This document shows, piece after piece, positions 7,723-18,368 of a stretch of 64,000 nucleotides of DNA; positions within the stretch are counted from its first letter, which is position 1, and each line of letters begins with the position of its first letter. The notes under the pieces are model-generated. The model searched no databases and was not told the origin of the DNA. It saw nothing but the letters and a program-made list of their open reading frames with translations. The stretch comes from Actinomycetota bacterium (lineage in GTDB: Bacteria > Actinomycetota > Rubrobacteria > Rubrobacterales > Rubrobacteraceae). The position numbers and the translations under genes were made by a program. The stretch is taken from positions 1 through 64,000 of the forward strand of contig CADDYV010000005.1 in assembly GCA_902810695.1 (NCBI GenBank), written 5' to 3'.

Positions 7723-8591
7723 TCCGGGACGAGACCTTCGATGAATACCGGCCTCTCTTGTTCTCCATCGCCTACCGGATGCTCGGCAGCGTCCATGACG
7801 CCGAAGACGTGGTACAGGAGGCGTTCGTGCGCTGGCAGAAGGTTGCTGATGAGGAGGTGAGATCCCCTAAGTCTTACCTCTCGTCCGTCGTCACCCGCCT
7901 GTGCATAGACCAGCTACGCTCCGCCCGGATGCGCCGCGAGGAGTACGTGGGTCCGTGGCTGCCGGAGCCGCTGACGGTGGAGCCTGCAACCGATGCGGCG
8001 GTCCTCGACGAAACGCTCTCGATGGCGTTTCTGGTGTTACTGGAGAGCCTCTCTCCGGTAGAACGGGCGGTATTCTTGCTGCGAGAAGTCTTCGATTACG
8101 ACTACGCCGAGATCTCACGGATAGTCGGCAAGAGCGAGGCTAACTGCCGTCAGATCTCACGCCGCGCGAGGCAGGCGGTGGCCGCGCGCCGTCCGCGCTT
8201 CGACCACTCGCCCGAACAGGAAGAGAGGCTGGTAGAGCAGTTTATCGAGACCTGCATGAGCGGCGACATGGAGGGCCTGCTTAAGATGATGTCCGAGGAC
8301 ATAACCCTCTGGACGGACGGCGGCGGCAGGGTGCGCGCCGCGCGCAATCCCATCTATGGCTCCGACAGGGTGGCCCGCTTCCTGTCAGGAATAATTGCCA
8401 GGGCTCCGGAAGGACTCACCATCCGCCGGGCCAGGGTCAACGGCCAGCCCGGTATCGTCAGCTATTACGCCGACGGAAGCCCCCAGGGCGCGGCGACCTT
8501 CGATATATCCGGGGGACGTATCGTGGCCATCCGCCTCGTGGTCAACCCGGAGAAGCTCGGAAACATACCGCCATTACAGGAGGTCGAATGA
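7719..8591 (+). CDS. sigJ: ECF41-group RNA polymerase sigma factor (SigJ-like)
   Basis: 290 aa. Region sigma-2 (about 7-75, with DAEDVVQEAFVRW) and sigma-4 (about 110-165, with LSPVERAVFLLREVFDYDYA and EANCRQISRRARQ) are followed by a SnoaL-like C-terminal domain (about 170-290). Hallmarks of group ECF41 are present: WLPEP at 80-84 in the linker, the DGGG segment in the SnoaL domain, and NPEKL at 276-280 near the end. In this group the fused domain replaces an anti-sigma factor, and the usual target is the neighbouring carboxymuconolactone decarboxylase, oxidoreductase or epimerase gene. Here the next genes are an oxidoreductase and a carboxymuconolactone-decarboxylase-like protein, as expected. 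Confidence 0.92.
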   Translation: MIRDETFDEYRPLLFSIAYRMLGSVHDAEDVVQEAFVRWQKVADEEVRSPKSYLSSVVTRLCIDQLRSARMRREEYVGPWLPEPLTVEPATDAAVLDETLSMAFLVLLESLSPVERAVFLLREVFDYDYAEISRIVGKSEANCRQISRRARQAVAARRPRFDHSPEQEERLVEQFIETCMSGDMEGLLKMMSEDITLWTDGGGRVRAARNPIYGSDRVARFLSGIIARAPEGLTIRRARVNGQPGIVSYYADGSPQGAATFDISGGRIVAIRLVVNPEKLGNIPPLQEVE

Positions 8592-8983
8592 TGATAGTGC
8601 CAAAGCTGGTGCTCGAACCGTTTGTCAACCAGTGGGCGGTTTTGCTTACTACCTACAAACGCGATGGGACTCCGGTGAGTACGCCGGTCAGCATTGTCGT
8701 GGAAGGAGATCGCGCCTTCATCCGGACCTGGGATACGGCGTGGAAGTTCAGGCGCATCCGCAACAACCCGGAGGTCGAAATCGCACCTTCCACCGCGGGA
8801 GGCAAACCCACCGGACCAGCGATCCGGGCTTACGCCAGAGTGCTCACCGGCGAGGAGTCGGCTCGTGCTGGAAGGCTCCTCACCCGCAAATATCCCATCC
8901 TGCACGGTTTCCTCGTCCCGCTGATCCACCGCCTGCGCCGTAACAGGACCGTGCATATCGAGCTGAGGCCGCTCGGCGACTAG
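8588..8983 (+). CDS. PPOX-class (F420/FMN split-barrel) oxidoreductase
   Basis: 131 aa. The pattern NQWAVLLTTYKRDGTPVSTP, then FIRTWDTAWKFRRIRNNPEV and then IELRPL, is the pyridoxamine-phosphate-oxidase-like fold of the F420-dependent group. It binds F420 or a flavin and reduces small organic substrates; the substrate is unknown. Its ATG overlaps the end of the sigma-factor gene, placing it in the ECF41 operon. It corresponds to the oxidoreductase type of ECF41 target. Confidence 0.82.
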   Translation: MMIVPKLVLEPFVNQWAVLLTTYKRDGTPVSTPVSIVVEGDRAFIRTWDTAWKFRRIRNNPEVEIAPSTAGGKPTGPAIRAYARVLTGEESARAGRLLTRKYPILHGFLVPLIHRLRRNRTVHIELRPLGD

Positions 8984-8998
8984 AAGAGGAGGAGTGTC

Positions 8999-9556
8999 GT
9001 GGGAATGAACAAGCTACTTGCCCCCATCAAGGTCTTCGCCAGGACCCGCTACGATCGGGTTCCGGACTCGTTGCGCTTGCTGATCAAGAGGCCCGCTATC
9101 CTGGCGGCCGAAGGGACCTACGAGACCGCACTCCTGGTGAGCGGACGGATGAATGGCCGCATCAAAGCACTCGCTACGCTCAAGGCAAGCTCACTCATCG
9201 GGTGCCCCTTCTGAATGGACATCGGCTCTGCCGTGGGCAGAGAGCTGGGTGTAACCGAAGAGCAGCTACGCGATCTACCGCGCTACCGCGAGAGCGAAGC
9301 GTTCTCGGAGGAGGAGCGGCTGGCGATCTCGCTCGCAGAGGAGATGGTCAAAACGCCTGTGGAGATCCCACCAGAACTCTCGGAGAAGCTGCGCCAGCAC
9401 TTCGATGAAGCTCAACTCGTCGAACTGGCAGCGACCATCGCGCGGGAAAACCACCGGGCTCGCTTCAACCGCGTGTTCGGGGTGCGTCCGGTTGGCTTCT
9501 CCAAAGGAGATTTCTGCGTGTTGCCCGAGAGGCCGAAAGAAGAGATTTCTCGATAA
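8999..9556 (+). CDS. AhpD/carboxymuconolactone-decarboxylase-like protein with in-frame UGA, candidate selenoprotein
   Basis: 185 aa if the TGA at 9212-9214 is read through. The two halves are in the same frame with no indel: the first ends KASSLIGCPF and the second begins MDIGSAVGRELGVTEEQL. In this family the joined site is a CxxC redox motif (CPFC-DIG), so the UGA (codon 72) replaces exactly the second cysteine and gives C69-P-F-U72. A stable hairpin follows at the spacing expected of a bacterial SECIS element. The 113 codons after the TGA keep family sequence, normal codon use and an intact end, which argues against simple decay. It closes the ECF41 operon, where such a protein is the typical target. 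Predicted role: peroxide or thiol redox chemistry. Alternative: a recent nonsense mutation. Start GTG 8999 follows AGGAGGAG; ATG 9005 is possible. Confidence 0.7.
9212..9246 (+). promoter_or_regulatory. UGA codon and SECIS-like hairpin
   Basis: After the TGA at 9212-9214 comes a perfect 7-bp stem, CTCTGCC (9226-9232) with GGCAGAG (9236-9242), closed by a GTG loop. The stem extends by G9225-C9245 and G9224-U9246 across a two-base bulge. The loop starts 18 bases after the UGA and its first base is G; both fit the general bacterial SECIS pattern as I recall it. The fold was read by eye, not computed. Confidence 0.55.
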
Positions 9557-9736
9557 GCGCATCCGAAATCCCCGGAGCGGGCGGCCGTCCGCGGGCCCAA
9601 AGAGTTGCTGGGGTTTGCTTGAAAACGGATCTCGCTCGCAAGTCCCAGTGTTTTTGAGACTTTAGTCTGATGCCATTTGCTTCTCTGCTGCGTAACCATA
9701 TGTCGTAGGCCGTAAGCGAAGAAAAGGAGAGAAAAA

Positions 9737-10162
9737 ATGGCCGACAAAATGCTCAACTACAGCCCGGGGGATGGGCATAGCGGGATCGTTGGTATGAGCA
9801 GCCGGGACGAGAGGTTATGGTCGAGTCTGGCCCACCTGAGCATCCTCGCGAACCTGTTTACCGGATTCTTGGGGCCGGTGATCGCGCTCGTCATCTGGCT
9901 GGTCTACAGGGATCGGTCGGAGAAGGTAGCTTTTCAGGCGATGCAGGCGTTCTGGTACCAGGTGGCGTGGCTCGTCATCCTCGCCGTGGGGTGGACCATT
10001 ACCGGGTTCTTGATGGCTATCCTGATCGGCTTCCTGCTCGCGCCGGTGATGATCGTGGCAACGGTCTTCCCGTTTGCGCACGCCGCATACGCCGCGTACA
10101 AGGTCAACAAGGGAGAGGACTTCCGCTACCCCCTGATCGCCGATCTCATCGAGGGCAACTAG
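9737..10162 (+). CDS. DUF4870 (Tic20-like) membrane protein
   Basis: 141 aa. The [17 protein letters not shown] opening, [20 protein letters not shown], then [11 protein letters not shown] is the DUF4870 pattern. Three to four membrane segments are visible (about 29-53, 74-95 and 95-117). It ends with the family's [19 protein letters not shown]. The function of the family is not settled. A good ribosome site (AAAAGGAGAG) precedes the ATG, and an intrinsic terminator follows, so it is a single-gene transcript. Confidence 0.85.
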   Translation: MADKMLNYSPGDGHSGIVGMSSRDERLWSSLAHLSILANLFTGFLGPVIALVIWLVYRDRSEKVAFQAMQAFWYQVAWLVILAVGWTITGFLMAILIGFLLAPVMIVATVFPFAHAAYAAYKVNKGEDFRYPLIADLIEGN

Positions 10163-10200
10163 GCAGTTGTTCTTTCCGTCGTGCGGCTCCGGTCCTCGAA

Positions 10201-10221
10201 AGAGGCCGGGGCCTCTTTTTT
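10201..10221 (+). terminator. Intrinsic terminator after the DUF4870 gene
   Basis: AGAGGC and GCCTCT pair perfectly around CGGG, followed directly by a run of T. It lies about 40 bases after the stop codon. Confidence 0.85.
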
Positions 10222-10392
10222 GGACATATGACTCTGGTATGGTCCTTTTCCTTACCCCAAATCCGCCTTTGGTCTGATGTCTTTCGGGGAGGCAGTGCGT
10301 ATCCTTGTCCCTGCAAACCATATGAAGGGAGAGATGTGTTTAAAGCGTTGAAGAAGTCTACGAGCACCGGGCCGCACCCTACCGAGGGGCTG

Positions 10393-11085
10393 ATGATCGA
10401 AGCCTTAGAGGTGCACAAGGTCTACGAGGGTGAGGTGAAGGTTCAGGCGCTCAGGGGAGTAAACCTCGCCATCCGCAAGGGAGAGATGGTGGCGATCATG
10501 GGTCCCTCCGGCTGCGGCAAAACCACCCTGCTGAACAGCCTCTCCGGGCTGGACGACATTACTTCCGGGGAGGTTTTTATCGCGGGACAGCCGCTGAGCA
10601 AGATGTCGGATAGAAAGCGCACCCGCTTTAGAGCGGAGGAGATGGGCTTTATCTTCCAGTCCTACAACCTGATCCCCGTCCTCTCGGGCGTAGAGAACGT
10701 CGAACTGCCGCTGCTGGTCTCCGGCGTGAAGCCCAGAAAAGCGCGTGCCCGCGCCATCTCGACGCTTGAACTGGTCGGCATTCCCGAACTCGCGCACAAG
10801 CGTCCGGCGGAGATGAGCGGCGGCCAGCAGCAGCGGGTAACGGCGGCACGAGCCCTGGTCAACGAACCGACCATCGTGTGGGCCGACGAGCCGACCGGCG
10901 CTTTAGACTCCGAGACTTCGGAGGAGATCATGGACCTCCTGTGCCGCCTCAACGAGGAGCAGAAGCAGACCTTCGTGCTCGTAACCCACGATCCCACGGT
11001 CGCCCACAGGGCCCACCGCATCATCCGTATGCGTGACGGCCTGATCGAGCACGACGAGCCGAACGGGAAGGGAGTCTCCGGGTGA
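10393..11085 (+). CDS. ABC transporter ATPase, MacB/LolD type
   Basis: 230 aa. Walker [11 protein letters not shown]-loop [11 protein letters not shown], signature MSGGQQQRV, Walker B with [12 protein letters not shown] and the H-loop THDP are all present. The DEPTGALD and [16 protein letters not shown] wording places it with the MacB/LolD/FtsE exporters that act with FtsX-type permeases. Its stop overlaps the permease start by four bases (GTGA). The ATG at 10393 matches where homologues begin; a GTG at 10336 with AGGGAG before it could add 19 residues. Confidence 0.88.
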   Translation: MIEALEVHKVYEGEVKVQALRGVNLAIRKGEMVAIMGPSGCGKTTLLNSLSGLDDITSGEVFIAGQPLSKMSDRKRTRFRAEEMGFIFQSYNLIPVLSGVENVELPLLVSGVKPRKARARAISTLELVGIPELAHKRPAEMSGGQQQRVTAARALVNEPTIVWADEPTGALDSETSEEIMDLLCRLNEEQKQTFVLVTHDPTVAHRAHRIIRMRDGLIEHDEPNGKGVSG

Positions 11086-14072
11086 CGAAGCTCTTCGGCG
11101 TGCCGATAGACCAGCTAATGACCGTACTGCTCGCCGTATTCGGCATCGGGGCTGCGGTCCTGGTCGTCTCGGCGCTGCGCAACCGCACCGCCTTCAAGAT
11201 GGGCGTCAGGAACATCCCCCGCCGCAAGAGCCAGACCGTCCTCATAGTGCTGGGTCTGATGCTCGCGACGCTCCTGTTCTCGGCGTCGTTTACGACCGGC
11301 GACACCCTGACCAACTCCATCCGCATGGCGGCGCTGAAAGGCATCGGGCAGGTGGACGTAACGGTCAAAGCCAAAAACACGGATTCTTCTGCGGGCGCTC
11401 CGATGGGTATTGCGCCGGGCAGCCGGCAGAAGTATTTCGACCAGAGTCTCGCGGGCAAGGTGCGCGACCGGCTCTCGCAAGATAAAAACGTGGCGGGCGT
11501 GGCTCCCCTGGCCGTCGAGACCGCCCCGGTCGCGGCCTCGGGCAAGAAGCTGAGCGAGCCGCAGACCGACATCCTCGGCATTGATGGGAAGGCCATGCGC
11601 GGCTTCGACCGGCTGACCACCTCTTCCGGCAGCACGCTCTCCGTGAGCGACCTCTCGAAGAATCAGGTCTACATAAGCAGCGAAGAGGCGAAGAAGCTCG
11701 GCGTCGGGCGCGGGGATGAGGTCAAAGCCTACCTGGGGAGCAAACCCCAGAAGTTCGGAGTCGCGGGCGTCTACGAGAAGGGAGCGAACCCCGCCTCGGA
11801 GACCTCGCTCGTCATGCCGCTTGAGCGGTTGCAGAAGATCACCGGCAACGAGGGCCGGATCAACGAGATCCTCATCACCCACAAGGGACCTGCCGTCGAG
11901 GGCGGCGCGCACACCAAAGCTACCCTCGCCGAACTGAAGCCGCTCTTGAAGCAGCACGACCTCAAGGCCGACCCCGTCAAGAAGGACACGCTCAAGCAGG
12001 CCGACAAGTCGGGGGCGAGCTTCTCCAACATCTTCTTGATGTTCGGGCAATTCTCGGTGGCCGCCGGGGTTTTGCTCATATTCCTGATCTTCGTGATGCT
12101 CGCCGCCGAGCGCAAGCATGAACTGGGGATCGCACGCGGGGTCGGGATGCAGCGGTCGCACCTGATCCGGATGTTCGCCTTCGAGGGAGCACTCTACGCG
12201 CTTCTCGCCTCCGCGGTGGGGAGCCTGCTCGGGATAGGGGTAGGCTGGGGGATGGTGAAGATTATCGGCGCAGCCTTCGCCCAGATGGACTTCAAGGTCG
12301 TCTTCGCCACCAGCCCCCAGAACGTGATAATCGCCTTTACTTTAGGGATGGTGCTCACCTTCGCCGTGGTCCTCATCTCTTCGTGGCGCGTGAGCCGGCT
12401 GAACGTCATCCGGGCCATCCGCGACATCCCGGAGCCTCAGAACAGGCGCGGGGGCATCAAGGGACTTTTGTTCGCGATACTCCTGATCTCGCTTGGCGCT
12501 CTTATGCTGGATCAGAGCTTCGCGGCGGAGAAGATGGTCCTGTACATGGGTGGGATATCGCTCCTCATAATTGGGGCGGCGCTCGCCTTGAGGCGCTTCA
12601 GGCTGCCGGACAGGGTGGCCTTCACGCTCGCCGGAGCGGGGCTTCTTTTCCTCTGGCTCGCTCCGGTAAAGATCGCGCCGGATAACATGTCGCAGGGCAT
12701 AGAGATGTTCTTCCTCTCGGGGATCATGATCGTCATCGGGGCGGTGTGGATTTTGATCTACAACGCCGACATCCTGCTTGCCGCGGTGGTAGCGACCTTC
12801 GGGCGGATCAGAGGTCTCCCGCCGGTCCTCAAGACCGCGGTGAAGTACCCGATGCAGAGCCGCTTCCGCACGGGCATGACGCTCGCGATGTTCTCGCTGG
12901 TCGTCTTCACCATCGTAGTTATGGGCTACATCACGGGCGGGCTGAGCAGCGTCTGGGATAACCCGAATCGTCTCTCCGGCGGCTTCGATCTCCGGGCGAG
13001 CACCGGCTACACCAACCCCATCTCCAACATGAACGCCGCTCTCAAGAACACCAAAGGCATAAACTCGAACGAGTTCACCGCCGTCGGAAGCCTCTCAAAC
13101 CTGCCGGTCAAGGCAAAACAGGACGGAAAGAGCGGGAAGCTCGCGGGCATTGATCTGCAGGGCGTAGACAGAGGCTACGCGGACAACGTCAGCTACGGTT
13201 TTGCAATGAAGACCAAAGGCTACAGTTCGGCGCGCGAGGTGTGGCGGGCGCTGGAGAGCAGACCCGATACGGTGGTGGTCGCCGCGAACCTGGTACCTTC
13301 CAGGTCCAACTTCGGGGCGGGTGACCAGAAGCCTCCCTTCAGCTTCAAGGGCTTCTACCAGGAGCAGAAGCGGCTGCCGGATAACGTGTACGTGCGGGTA
13401 AAGAACCCCCAGACCGGCGAGACCGAGAGGCTGCACGTGATCGGGGTCCTCAACCAGACCGCCGCCTACGCGGGTGAGATGATGACCTCGCAGAAGACGC
13501 TGGATAAGGTGGCGGACGCTCCCGTCCCCGCGCAGAGCTACATGTTCCGTCTGAAGGACGGTGCAAACGCCGGGGCTGCGGCCAAGAAGCTCGAAAAAGC
13601 CTTCCTCGCGAACGGTCTGCAGGCCGAGGTTACGGCGAAGGAGATCCACCAGCAGGCCGGGACGAGCCTTATCCTGAACAACCTGCTCACCGGCTTCATG
13701 GGCCTGGGGCTTCTGGTGGGTATCGCCGCCCTGGGCGTCATCGCCGCACGATCGGTGGTCGAGAGGCGACAGCAGATCGGAGTCCTGAGGGCCGTGGGCT
13801 TCCAGCGGGGCCAGGTCAGGTTCGCGTTCCTGCTGGAGTCCTCGTTCATCTCGCTCTTGGGGATCGCGACGGGCATCGCCCTGGGAGTCGGGCTCTCCGG
13901 CACCATCATCGAGAACATGGCCAAAAGCGTTCCCGGAGTAACCTACCAGGCTCCCTGGACCATGATCGGGATAGTCATAGTGGTGGCTTACGGGGCTTCG
14001 CTCCTGACCACCTTCCTGCCCGCCCGCCAGGCATCGAAGGTCTACCCAGCAGAGGCGCTGCGCTACGAGTAG
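11082..14072 (+). CDS. FtsX-like ABC transporter permease, 996 aa
   Basis: A large permease with two FtsX domains. After a first membrane span (about 10-30) and [20 protein letters not shown] comes an extracytoplasmic MacB-type domain (about 55-300). A three-span FtsX block with [20 protein letters not shown] follows (about 315-440), then several hydrophobic spans (about 460-570), a second extracytoplasmic region (about 640-860), and a final FtsX block with [20 protein letters not shown]. It pairs with the overlapping ATPase gene. Such systems move lipids, peptides or lipoproteins outward or work mechanically on the envelope; the cargo is unknown here. Confidence 0.88.
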   Translation: MTKLFGVPIDQLMTVLLAVFGIGAAVLVVSALRNRTAFKMGVRNIPRRKSQTVLIVLGLMLATLLFSASFTTGDTLTNSIRMAALKGIGQVDVTVKAKNTDSSAGAPMGIAPGSRQKYFDQSLAGKVRDRLSQDKNVAGVAPLAVETAPVAASGKKLSEPQTDILGIDGKAMRGFDRLTTSSGSTLSVSDLSKNQVYISSEEAKKLGVGRGDEVKAYLGSKPQKFGVAGVYEKGANPASETSLVMPLERLQKITGNEGRINEILITHKGPAVEGGAHTKATLAELKPLLKQHDLKADPVKKDTLKQADKSGASFSNIFLMFGQFSVAAGVLLIFLIFVMLAAERKHELGIARGVGMQRSHLIRMFAFEGALYALLASAVGSLLGIGVGWGMVKIIGAAFAQMDFKVVFATSPQNVIIAFTLGMVLTFAVVLISSWRVSRLNVIRAIRDIPEPQNRRGGIKGLLFAILLISLGALMLDQSFAAEKMVLYMGGISLLIIGAALALRRFRLPDRVAFTLAGAGLLFLWLAPVKIAPDNMSQGIEMFFLSGIMIVIGAVWILIYNADILLAAVVATFGRIRGLPPVLKTAVKYPMQSRFRTGMTLAMFSLVVFTIVVMGYITGGLSSVWDNPNRLSGGFDLRASTGYTNPISNMNAALKNTKGINSNEFTAVGSLSNLPVKAKQDGKSGKLAGIDLQGVDRGYADNVSYGFAMKTKGYSSAREVWRALESRPDTVVVAANLVPSRSNFGAGDQKPPFSFKGFYQEQKRLPDNVYVRVKNPQTGETERLHVIGVLNQTAAYAGEMMTSQKTLDKVADAPVPAQSYMFRLKDGANAGAAAKKLEKAFLANGLQAEVTAKEIHQQAGTSLILNNLLTGFMGLGLLVGIAALGVIAARSVVERRQQIGVLRAVGFQRGQVRFAFLLESSFISLLGIATGIALGVGLSGTIIENMAKSVPGVTYQAPWTMIGIVIVVAYGASLLTTFLPARQASKVYPAEALRYE

Positions 14073-14098
14073 AACGTAAATCCAGCCCGTCTTTTCCG

Positions 14099-14128
14099 GA
14101 AGGTCCGCTTTGCGCGGGCCTTCTTTCT
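14099..14128. terminator. Terminator between convergent genes
   Basis: A 10-bp stem (GAAGGTCCGC with GCGGGCCTTC, one G-T pair) with a 5-base loop is followed by TTTCT. It ends the exporter operon and overlaps the stop of the opposing methyltransferase gene by two bases. Confidence 0.8.
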
Positions 14129-14597
14129 AGATCCAGCGCCGCACCCTGGACTTGTAGGCCAGGTATTCCTCGCCGAATTTTCTCTCCAGGTATCGTTCTT
14201 CACGGGCGATCACGCCGTACCGAATCACGAGCAGCACCACCGGGAGCAGGAGGATGGACCAGAGGGAGTTGCGGAGGGTGGAGATGCCCGCGTAGATCAT
14301 CGCGAGCGAGAGGTATCCGGGGTTGCGGGTGTAGCGGAACGGGCCGTCAGTAACGACTCTGGAGACCGGCTTTTGCGGGCTGACCGGGGTGTCGGCCTCG
14401 CGCATCGTCCGGTTGAACCAGACCGCGAGAGCGATCCCAGCGCCGAGAACGGGCCATCCGGCAAGTCGTGAGGACCGGTTCGGCAGGAACGGGGCCGGGA
14501 ACTTCCTATTCAATCTCAGACCCAGGATCAGGGGGAACAGGTAGATCAGGGGCGGCGGCGCGATGACGCTGGCGTTGTCCTTGCCTTCGTCGGTCAT
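14127..14597 (-). CDS. Isoprenylcysteine carboxyl methyltransferase-like (ICMT/PEMT) membrane protein
   Basis: 156 aa with three to four membrane spans. The conserved C-terminal block GPFRYTRNPGYLSLAMIYAG, then EERYLERKFGEEYLAYKSRV, is the signature of the phospholipid/isoprenylcysteine methyltransferase superfamily, which uses S-adenosylmethionine. The true substrate in bacteria is usually unknown. The ATG has AAGGAG just upstream, and the gene follows the SDR gene by 27 bases, so it may be the last member of the long minus-strand operon. Confidence 0.78.
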   Translation of the reverse strand: MTDEGKDNASVIAPPPLIYLFPLILGLRLNRKFPAPFLPNRSSRLAGWPVLGAGIALAVWFNRTMREADTPVSPQKPVSRVVTDGPFRYTRNPGYLSLAMIYAGISTLRNSLWSILLLPVVLLVIRYGVIAREERYLERKFGEEYLAYKSRVRRWI

Positions 14598-14624
14598 ACT
14601 CGTTCTCCTTGCTGACTCTAAGGT

Positions 14625-15371
14625 TTATCTGGGGGCCATGCGGATAGCGCCGTCGAGCCGGATGACCTCGCCGTTTAGCATCTCGTTCTCGATAATGTGC
14701 CGCGAGAGAGAGGCGTACTCTTCCGGCTTTCCGAGGCGTGAGGGGAAAGGGACCTGCTTCCCGAGCGACTCCCTGGCCTCTTCCGGGAGCCCGGCCATCA
14801 TCGGGGTGTCGAAGATGCCCGGCGCGATGGCCGCGACCCGGATCCCCCACCGCGCCAGCTCGCGGGCTATCGGGAGGGTCATGGAGACGACCCCGCCCTT
14901 CGAGGCCGAGTAGGCGACCTGCCCGATCTGACCCTCGAACGCCGCCACGCTGGCGGTGTTGACGATCACACCCCGCTCGCCGTCCCCGGTTGGATCGTTG
15001 TGCTGCATTGCAGCCGCGGCGAGCCTTATCGCGTTGAACGTCCCGATGAGGTTGACCTGCACTACCTTCGAGAACGAACCGAGGTCGTGCGGCCCCTCTT
15101 TACCCAGAACCCTCTTTCCGATGGCGATCCCGGCGCAGTTGATGAGCCCGTGCAATGCCCCGAACTCGCCGGTTGCGGTCTCTACGGCGGCCTGCGTGCT
15201 CTTCTCGTCGGTAACGTCGGTCTTCGCGAAGCGGACGTTCTTTCCGGTAGGTTCGCCCTTCAGGTCCGCGATCACGACGTTCCCGCCGTTTTCGGTGAGC
15301 ATCCGCGCGGTGGCCGCGCCGAGCCCCGATCCCCCGCCGGTTACCAGGAATGTACTGCCGCTTATCTGCAT
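14625..15371 (-). CDS. SDR-family 3-hydroxyacyl-CoA dehydrogenase
   Basis: 248 aa. NAD(P) motif [21 protein letters not shown], the active-site Ser in [15 protein letters not shown] and the YSASKGG block are complete. The wording matches the HSD10 / 3-hydroxy-2-methylbutyryl-CoA dehydrogenase group, which oxidises 3-hydroxyacyl-CoA in fatty-acid or branched-chain breakdown. The ATG at 15371 overlaps the thiolase stop (TGATG), so the two act in sequence: dehydrogenase then thiolase. The frame is open for 16 more codons upstream, but these lie inside the thiolase gene. Confidence 0.88.
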   Translation of the reverse strand: MQISGSTFLVTGGGSGLGAATARMLTENGGNVVIADLKGEPTGKNVRFAKTDVTDEKSTQAAVETATGEFGALHGLINCAGIAIGKRVLGKEGPHDLGSFSKVVQVNLIGTFNAIRLAAAAMQHNDPTGDGERGVIVNTASVAAFEGQIGQVAYSASKGGVVSMTLPIARELARWGIRVAAIAPGIFDTPMMAGLPEEARESLGKQVPFPSRLGKPEEYASLSRHIIENEMLNGEVIRLDGAIRMAPR

Positions 15372-16528
15372 CAAATACGCTCCACAATGGTTGCCGTAGA
15401 CATACCATGACCTATGCACATGACCTGAAGTCCGATCTGCCCGTCGGTGGCTTCGAGCCCGGCGAGCATCTTCGACATCAAGCCCGCGCCTGTCGCGCCG
15501 AGAGGGTGGCCGTGGGCGATGGCCCCACCCCAGGGATTAACCTTCTCCATATCGGGTTCGAGTTCGCTCGCCCACGCGAGGACGACGGTGGCGAAGGCTT
15601 CGTTTATCTCGATCCAGTCCAGGTCCTGGATGGAGAGGTTGGCTTTCTTCAGGGCGAGCCGCGTCGCCGGGATGACGCCGGTTAGCTGCATGGTCGGGTC
15701 GCTTCCGACGACCACGCGGGCCAGGAAGCGGGCGCGCGGCTTGAGGCCCTCTGCTTCGGCAACCTCGCGGTCGGCGACGAGCACAGCCGAGGCGCCGTCG
15801 GAGATCTGGCTGGAGTTACCCGCCGTTACGACGCCCTTGCCTTCGGGCCGGAAGGCGGTCTGCAGGGACGCCATCTTCTCCGGGTCTACTACCCCCCGGA
15901 TGCCCTCGTCGGTTGTAAACTCGGCGGGGTTGCCCTCCGGGTCGAGCCCTTTGGTGGGCAGGATCTCCCGGTTCTTACCCGCGCGGGAGGCTTCGCTCGC
16001 GCGGCGATGGCTCTCGGCGGAGAGCAGGTCGGCGTCCTCGCGCCCGATCTTCCACGCCTCGGCGATCCTCTCTGCGCTCTCGCCCTGGTGGATGAGCTCG
16101 CGTTTTTCCCGCAGATCCGGGTTCAGCTTCTCGAAGCCGCCCCCGATGTCGCTGAACATCGGCGCGCGGGTCATGCCCTCGACGCCGCAGCCGATGGCGT
16201 AGCGCGCGTCGCCTGCAGCGATCGCCTGGGCGGCAAAGTGGACAGCCTGCTGGCTGGAGCCGCACATCCGGTTGAGCGTTACGGCAGGGACCGTATCCGG
16301 CAGGCCCGCGAGCATGACCGCGAGCCGCCCCACGTTCGCGCCCTGCTCCCCGGCCTGGGTCACACATCCGGTTATCACATCTTCCACGTCATCCGGTTGT
16401 ATGCCCGCACGTCCGATGATCCCTTCCAGGACGTGGGCGAGCAGGCTGTCCGGCCTGACTTCGCGGAAGGCGCCGTCGCGCCTCCCGAACGGGGTGCGTA
16501 CCGCTTCCAGGATTACCGGTTCTGCCAT
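15371..16528 (-). CDS. Acetyl-CoA C-acyltransferase (thiolase)
   Basis: 385 aa, normal for thiolases. The acylated Cys sits in [15 protein letters not shown]. The C-terminal catalytic His and Cys are in [12 protein letters not shown] and [11 protein letters not shown]. It splits 3-ketoacyl-CoA with CoA, the last step of beta-oxidation. It follows the CocE-type hydrolase by 11 bases and overlaps the SDR. The ribosome site AAAGGAGAA precedes the ATG. Confidence 0.92.
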   Translation of the reverse strand: MAEPVILEAVRTPFGRRDGAFREVRPDSLLAHVLEGIIGRAGIQPDDVEDVITGCVTQAGEQGANVGRLAVMLAGLPDTVPAVTLNRMCGSSQQAVHFAAQAIAAGDARYAIGCGVEGMTRAPMFSDIGGGFEKLNPDLREKRELIHQGESAERIAEAWKIGREDADLLSAESHRRASEASRAGKNREILPTKGLDPEGNPAEFTTDEGIRGVVDPEKMASLQTAFRPEGKGVVTAGNSSQISDGASAVLVADREVAEAEGLKPRARFLARVVVGSDPTMQLTGVIPATRLALKKANLSIQDLDWIEINEAFATVVLAWASELEPDMEKVNPWGGAIAHGHPLGATGAGLMSKMLAGLEATDGQIGLQVMCIGHGMSTATIVERI

Positions 16529-16539
16529 ATTCTTCTCCT

Positions 16540-18330
16540 TTAGTTCTCCACCACGGTGAGTGTAATACGGCTGGGGTGCTCGGGATCGTGGAAGATACGC
16601 TGCCGGGCGACCGCCGCGCGCGAGGAGTGGGCGCCGCTCTCGCCAGTGTTGAGGTTCCGGTCCCAGCGCGGGAAGCAGCTAGAGGTGACCTCCACCCGAA
16701 TCCGGTGTCCGGCCTTGAAGGTGTTCCCGGTGGCCCACAGGTCTATGGCGTACTCGTAGACCTCATCCGGTTTTATCGGTGAGGGTTCGACGGGGCTCAC
16801 GACTCCGGGAGCAGGGTAGCTCTCGCGGGCGCTCGCCCGGATGATGCCATCGGTGATGCCGATCGCACGCCCGTCCGGGTGCACGTCCACCAGCCGCGCA
16901 ACGAAGTCCGTGTCCGGCGCCGAGGAAGCGGCGAAGAGCGTAACGTGGACCGCTCCGAGGACAGTGTAGTCTTCGCCCAGCGGCTCGCTCGTGTAGCAGA
17001 GCACGTCCGGACGGTCCTCGTTGGAGCCCTGGTCCCTCGCGCCCGCGCGGTAGACCTGGGGCATCAGGATCGCCCCTCCGAGGGTTGGCATGGGGTTCTG
17101 GGGATCGTAATCGTACTCGTCATGTGCCTGGGGGTCAGGCTTCTCGCGGGCGAGCGTACCGTCGCCGGAGCGGGTGTTGGCGTTTCCGCCGCTCCCGAAG
17201 TACCAGTGCTCCTCGCGCGAGCCGGGAGGCGGCCACTCCTCGTAGCCGCGCCAGCGGTTCTCGCCCATGACGAAGACCTCGACGGGCGGTCGGTCGGCCA
17301 GGGCTTCCTCGTCACCCTTGAGGGTGGCGTCGAACCAGCGGAGATGGTAGTCGGTGAGATCTCCACGGTAGTTGAGAAAGATGCCCGAGCTTCCGATGCC
17401 GAAGTCCAGGTCCCCGAAGGTGCTCCCGAAGTCGCCGTGGGTCCACGGTCCGACGAGAAGGCGCGGGGGCCTCATGCCCTTGCGCTGCGCGACCTGCTTC
17501 ATCGCCTCATACTGTCGCAGAGTCTCCCCGAGAAACACGTCGTACCAGCCCCCGATGTGCAGGGTGGAAGCCTCGATCTCATCATAGCGACCGTCTATGT
17601 TCACGTACGCCCAGACCTTGTCGTCTACCCGGCTCTCGAACCCGCCGCGCATGAACGGTACGAGGTCATCGGGGTCGGGGATGTCCGTGAGCGGCAGGAT
17701 ATCGTAGCCGCCGCCCGCCTGGATGGTGTCTATGAGGCCGACGAGCGCGGGGAGTTTTTGAGCCAGTTGGCCGGGATCCTGCCGGTACCGGCGGAACAGA
17801 ATATCGGGGGCGATGGCGGTGTGCGCCCAGTGGTTCATGATGCCGAGCTCCTGGGCCCCGCCGCGCATCTGGACGCCGTTCAGGTGGTTGCCCCAGGTGA
17901 TGCCGGGGACCATGCTCTTGAGCGAGGGTGGCTGCGTTACGGCGGCCTGCCACTGGGTCTTGCCGTAGTAGGACAATCCGAACATTCCCACACTGCCGTT
18001 GGAGCCGGAGAGCTTCGCGGCCCACTCGACCGTGTCGTGGCCATCCTCGAACTCGTGGATGAAGGGGGAGAACTCGCCTTCGGAGGCGAAGCGTCCCCGC
18101 ACATCCTGGACGATGACGATGTAGCCGTGCTGGGCTGCCCGTACCGGGTCGAGGAACGCCGTGTAGGACGGGATGTCTTTGCCGTAGGGCAGCCGGGTCA
18201 GGAGCACCGGGTAGGAGCCGACTGCGGCCTCGCCGCCCGGACGGTAGACGTTCGCCATGAGCGTCGTGCCGTCGCGCATGGTGGCGGGGACGTTTTTCTG
18301 GACTGTAACCTTTTGCGTGATAAGCGGCAT
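16540..18330 (-). CDS. CocE/NonD family hydrolase (X-Pro dipeptidyl-peptidase S15 type)
   Basis: 596 aa. An N-terminal alpha/beta-hydrolase domain has the nucleophile Ser in [10 protein letters not shown], Asp in [10 protein letters not shown] and His in [11 protein letters not shown]-terminal jelly-roll domain contains [31 protein letters not shown] and [10 protein letters not shown]. Family members include cocaine esterase, glutaryl-7-ACA acylase and ester hydrolases; the substrate is unknown here. The ATG at 18330 has GGAAGGGGG before it (a TTG one codon earlier is possible). Its place between acyl-CoA ligase and thiolase genes suggests it frees an acid that then enters CoA metabolism. Confidence 0.88.
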   Translation of the reverse strand: MPLITQKVTVQKNVPATMRDGTTLMANVYRPGGEAAVGSYPVLLTRLPYGKDIPSYTAFLDPVRAAQHGYIVIVQDVRGRFASEGEFSPFIHEFEDGHDTVEWAAKLSGSNGSVGMFGLSYYGKTQWQAAVTQPPSLKSMVPGITWGNHLNGVQMRGGAQELGIMNHWAHTAIAPDILFRRYRQDPGQLAQKLPALVGLIDTIQAGGGYDILPLTDIPDPDDLVPFMRGGFESRVDDKVWAYVNIDGRYDEIEASTLHIGGWYDVFLGETLRQYEAMKQVAQRKGMRPPRLLVGPWTHGDFGSTFGDLDFGIGSSGIFLNYRGDLTDYHLRWFDATLKGDEEALADRPPVEVFVMGENRWRGYEEWPPPGSREEHWYFGSGGNANTRSGDGTLAREKPDPQAHDEYDYDPQNPMPTLGGAILMPQVYRAGARDQGSNEDRPDVLCYTSEPLGEDYTVLGAVHVTLFAASSAPDTDFVARLVDVHPDGRAIGITDGIIRASARESYPAPGVVSPVEPSPIKPDEVYEYAIDLWATGNTFKAGHRIRVEVTSSCFPRWDRNLNTGESGAHSSRAAVARQRIFHDPEHPSRITLTVVEN

Positions 18331-18368
18331 CAATCCCCCTTCCAGGATCTCGGACCGTGTAACTTATT

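Noticed and set aside
8999-9214. Treating the 71-codon frame as a complete small gene
   Set aside because: It stops in the middle of a known family motif and the next frame continues the same family without a gap.
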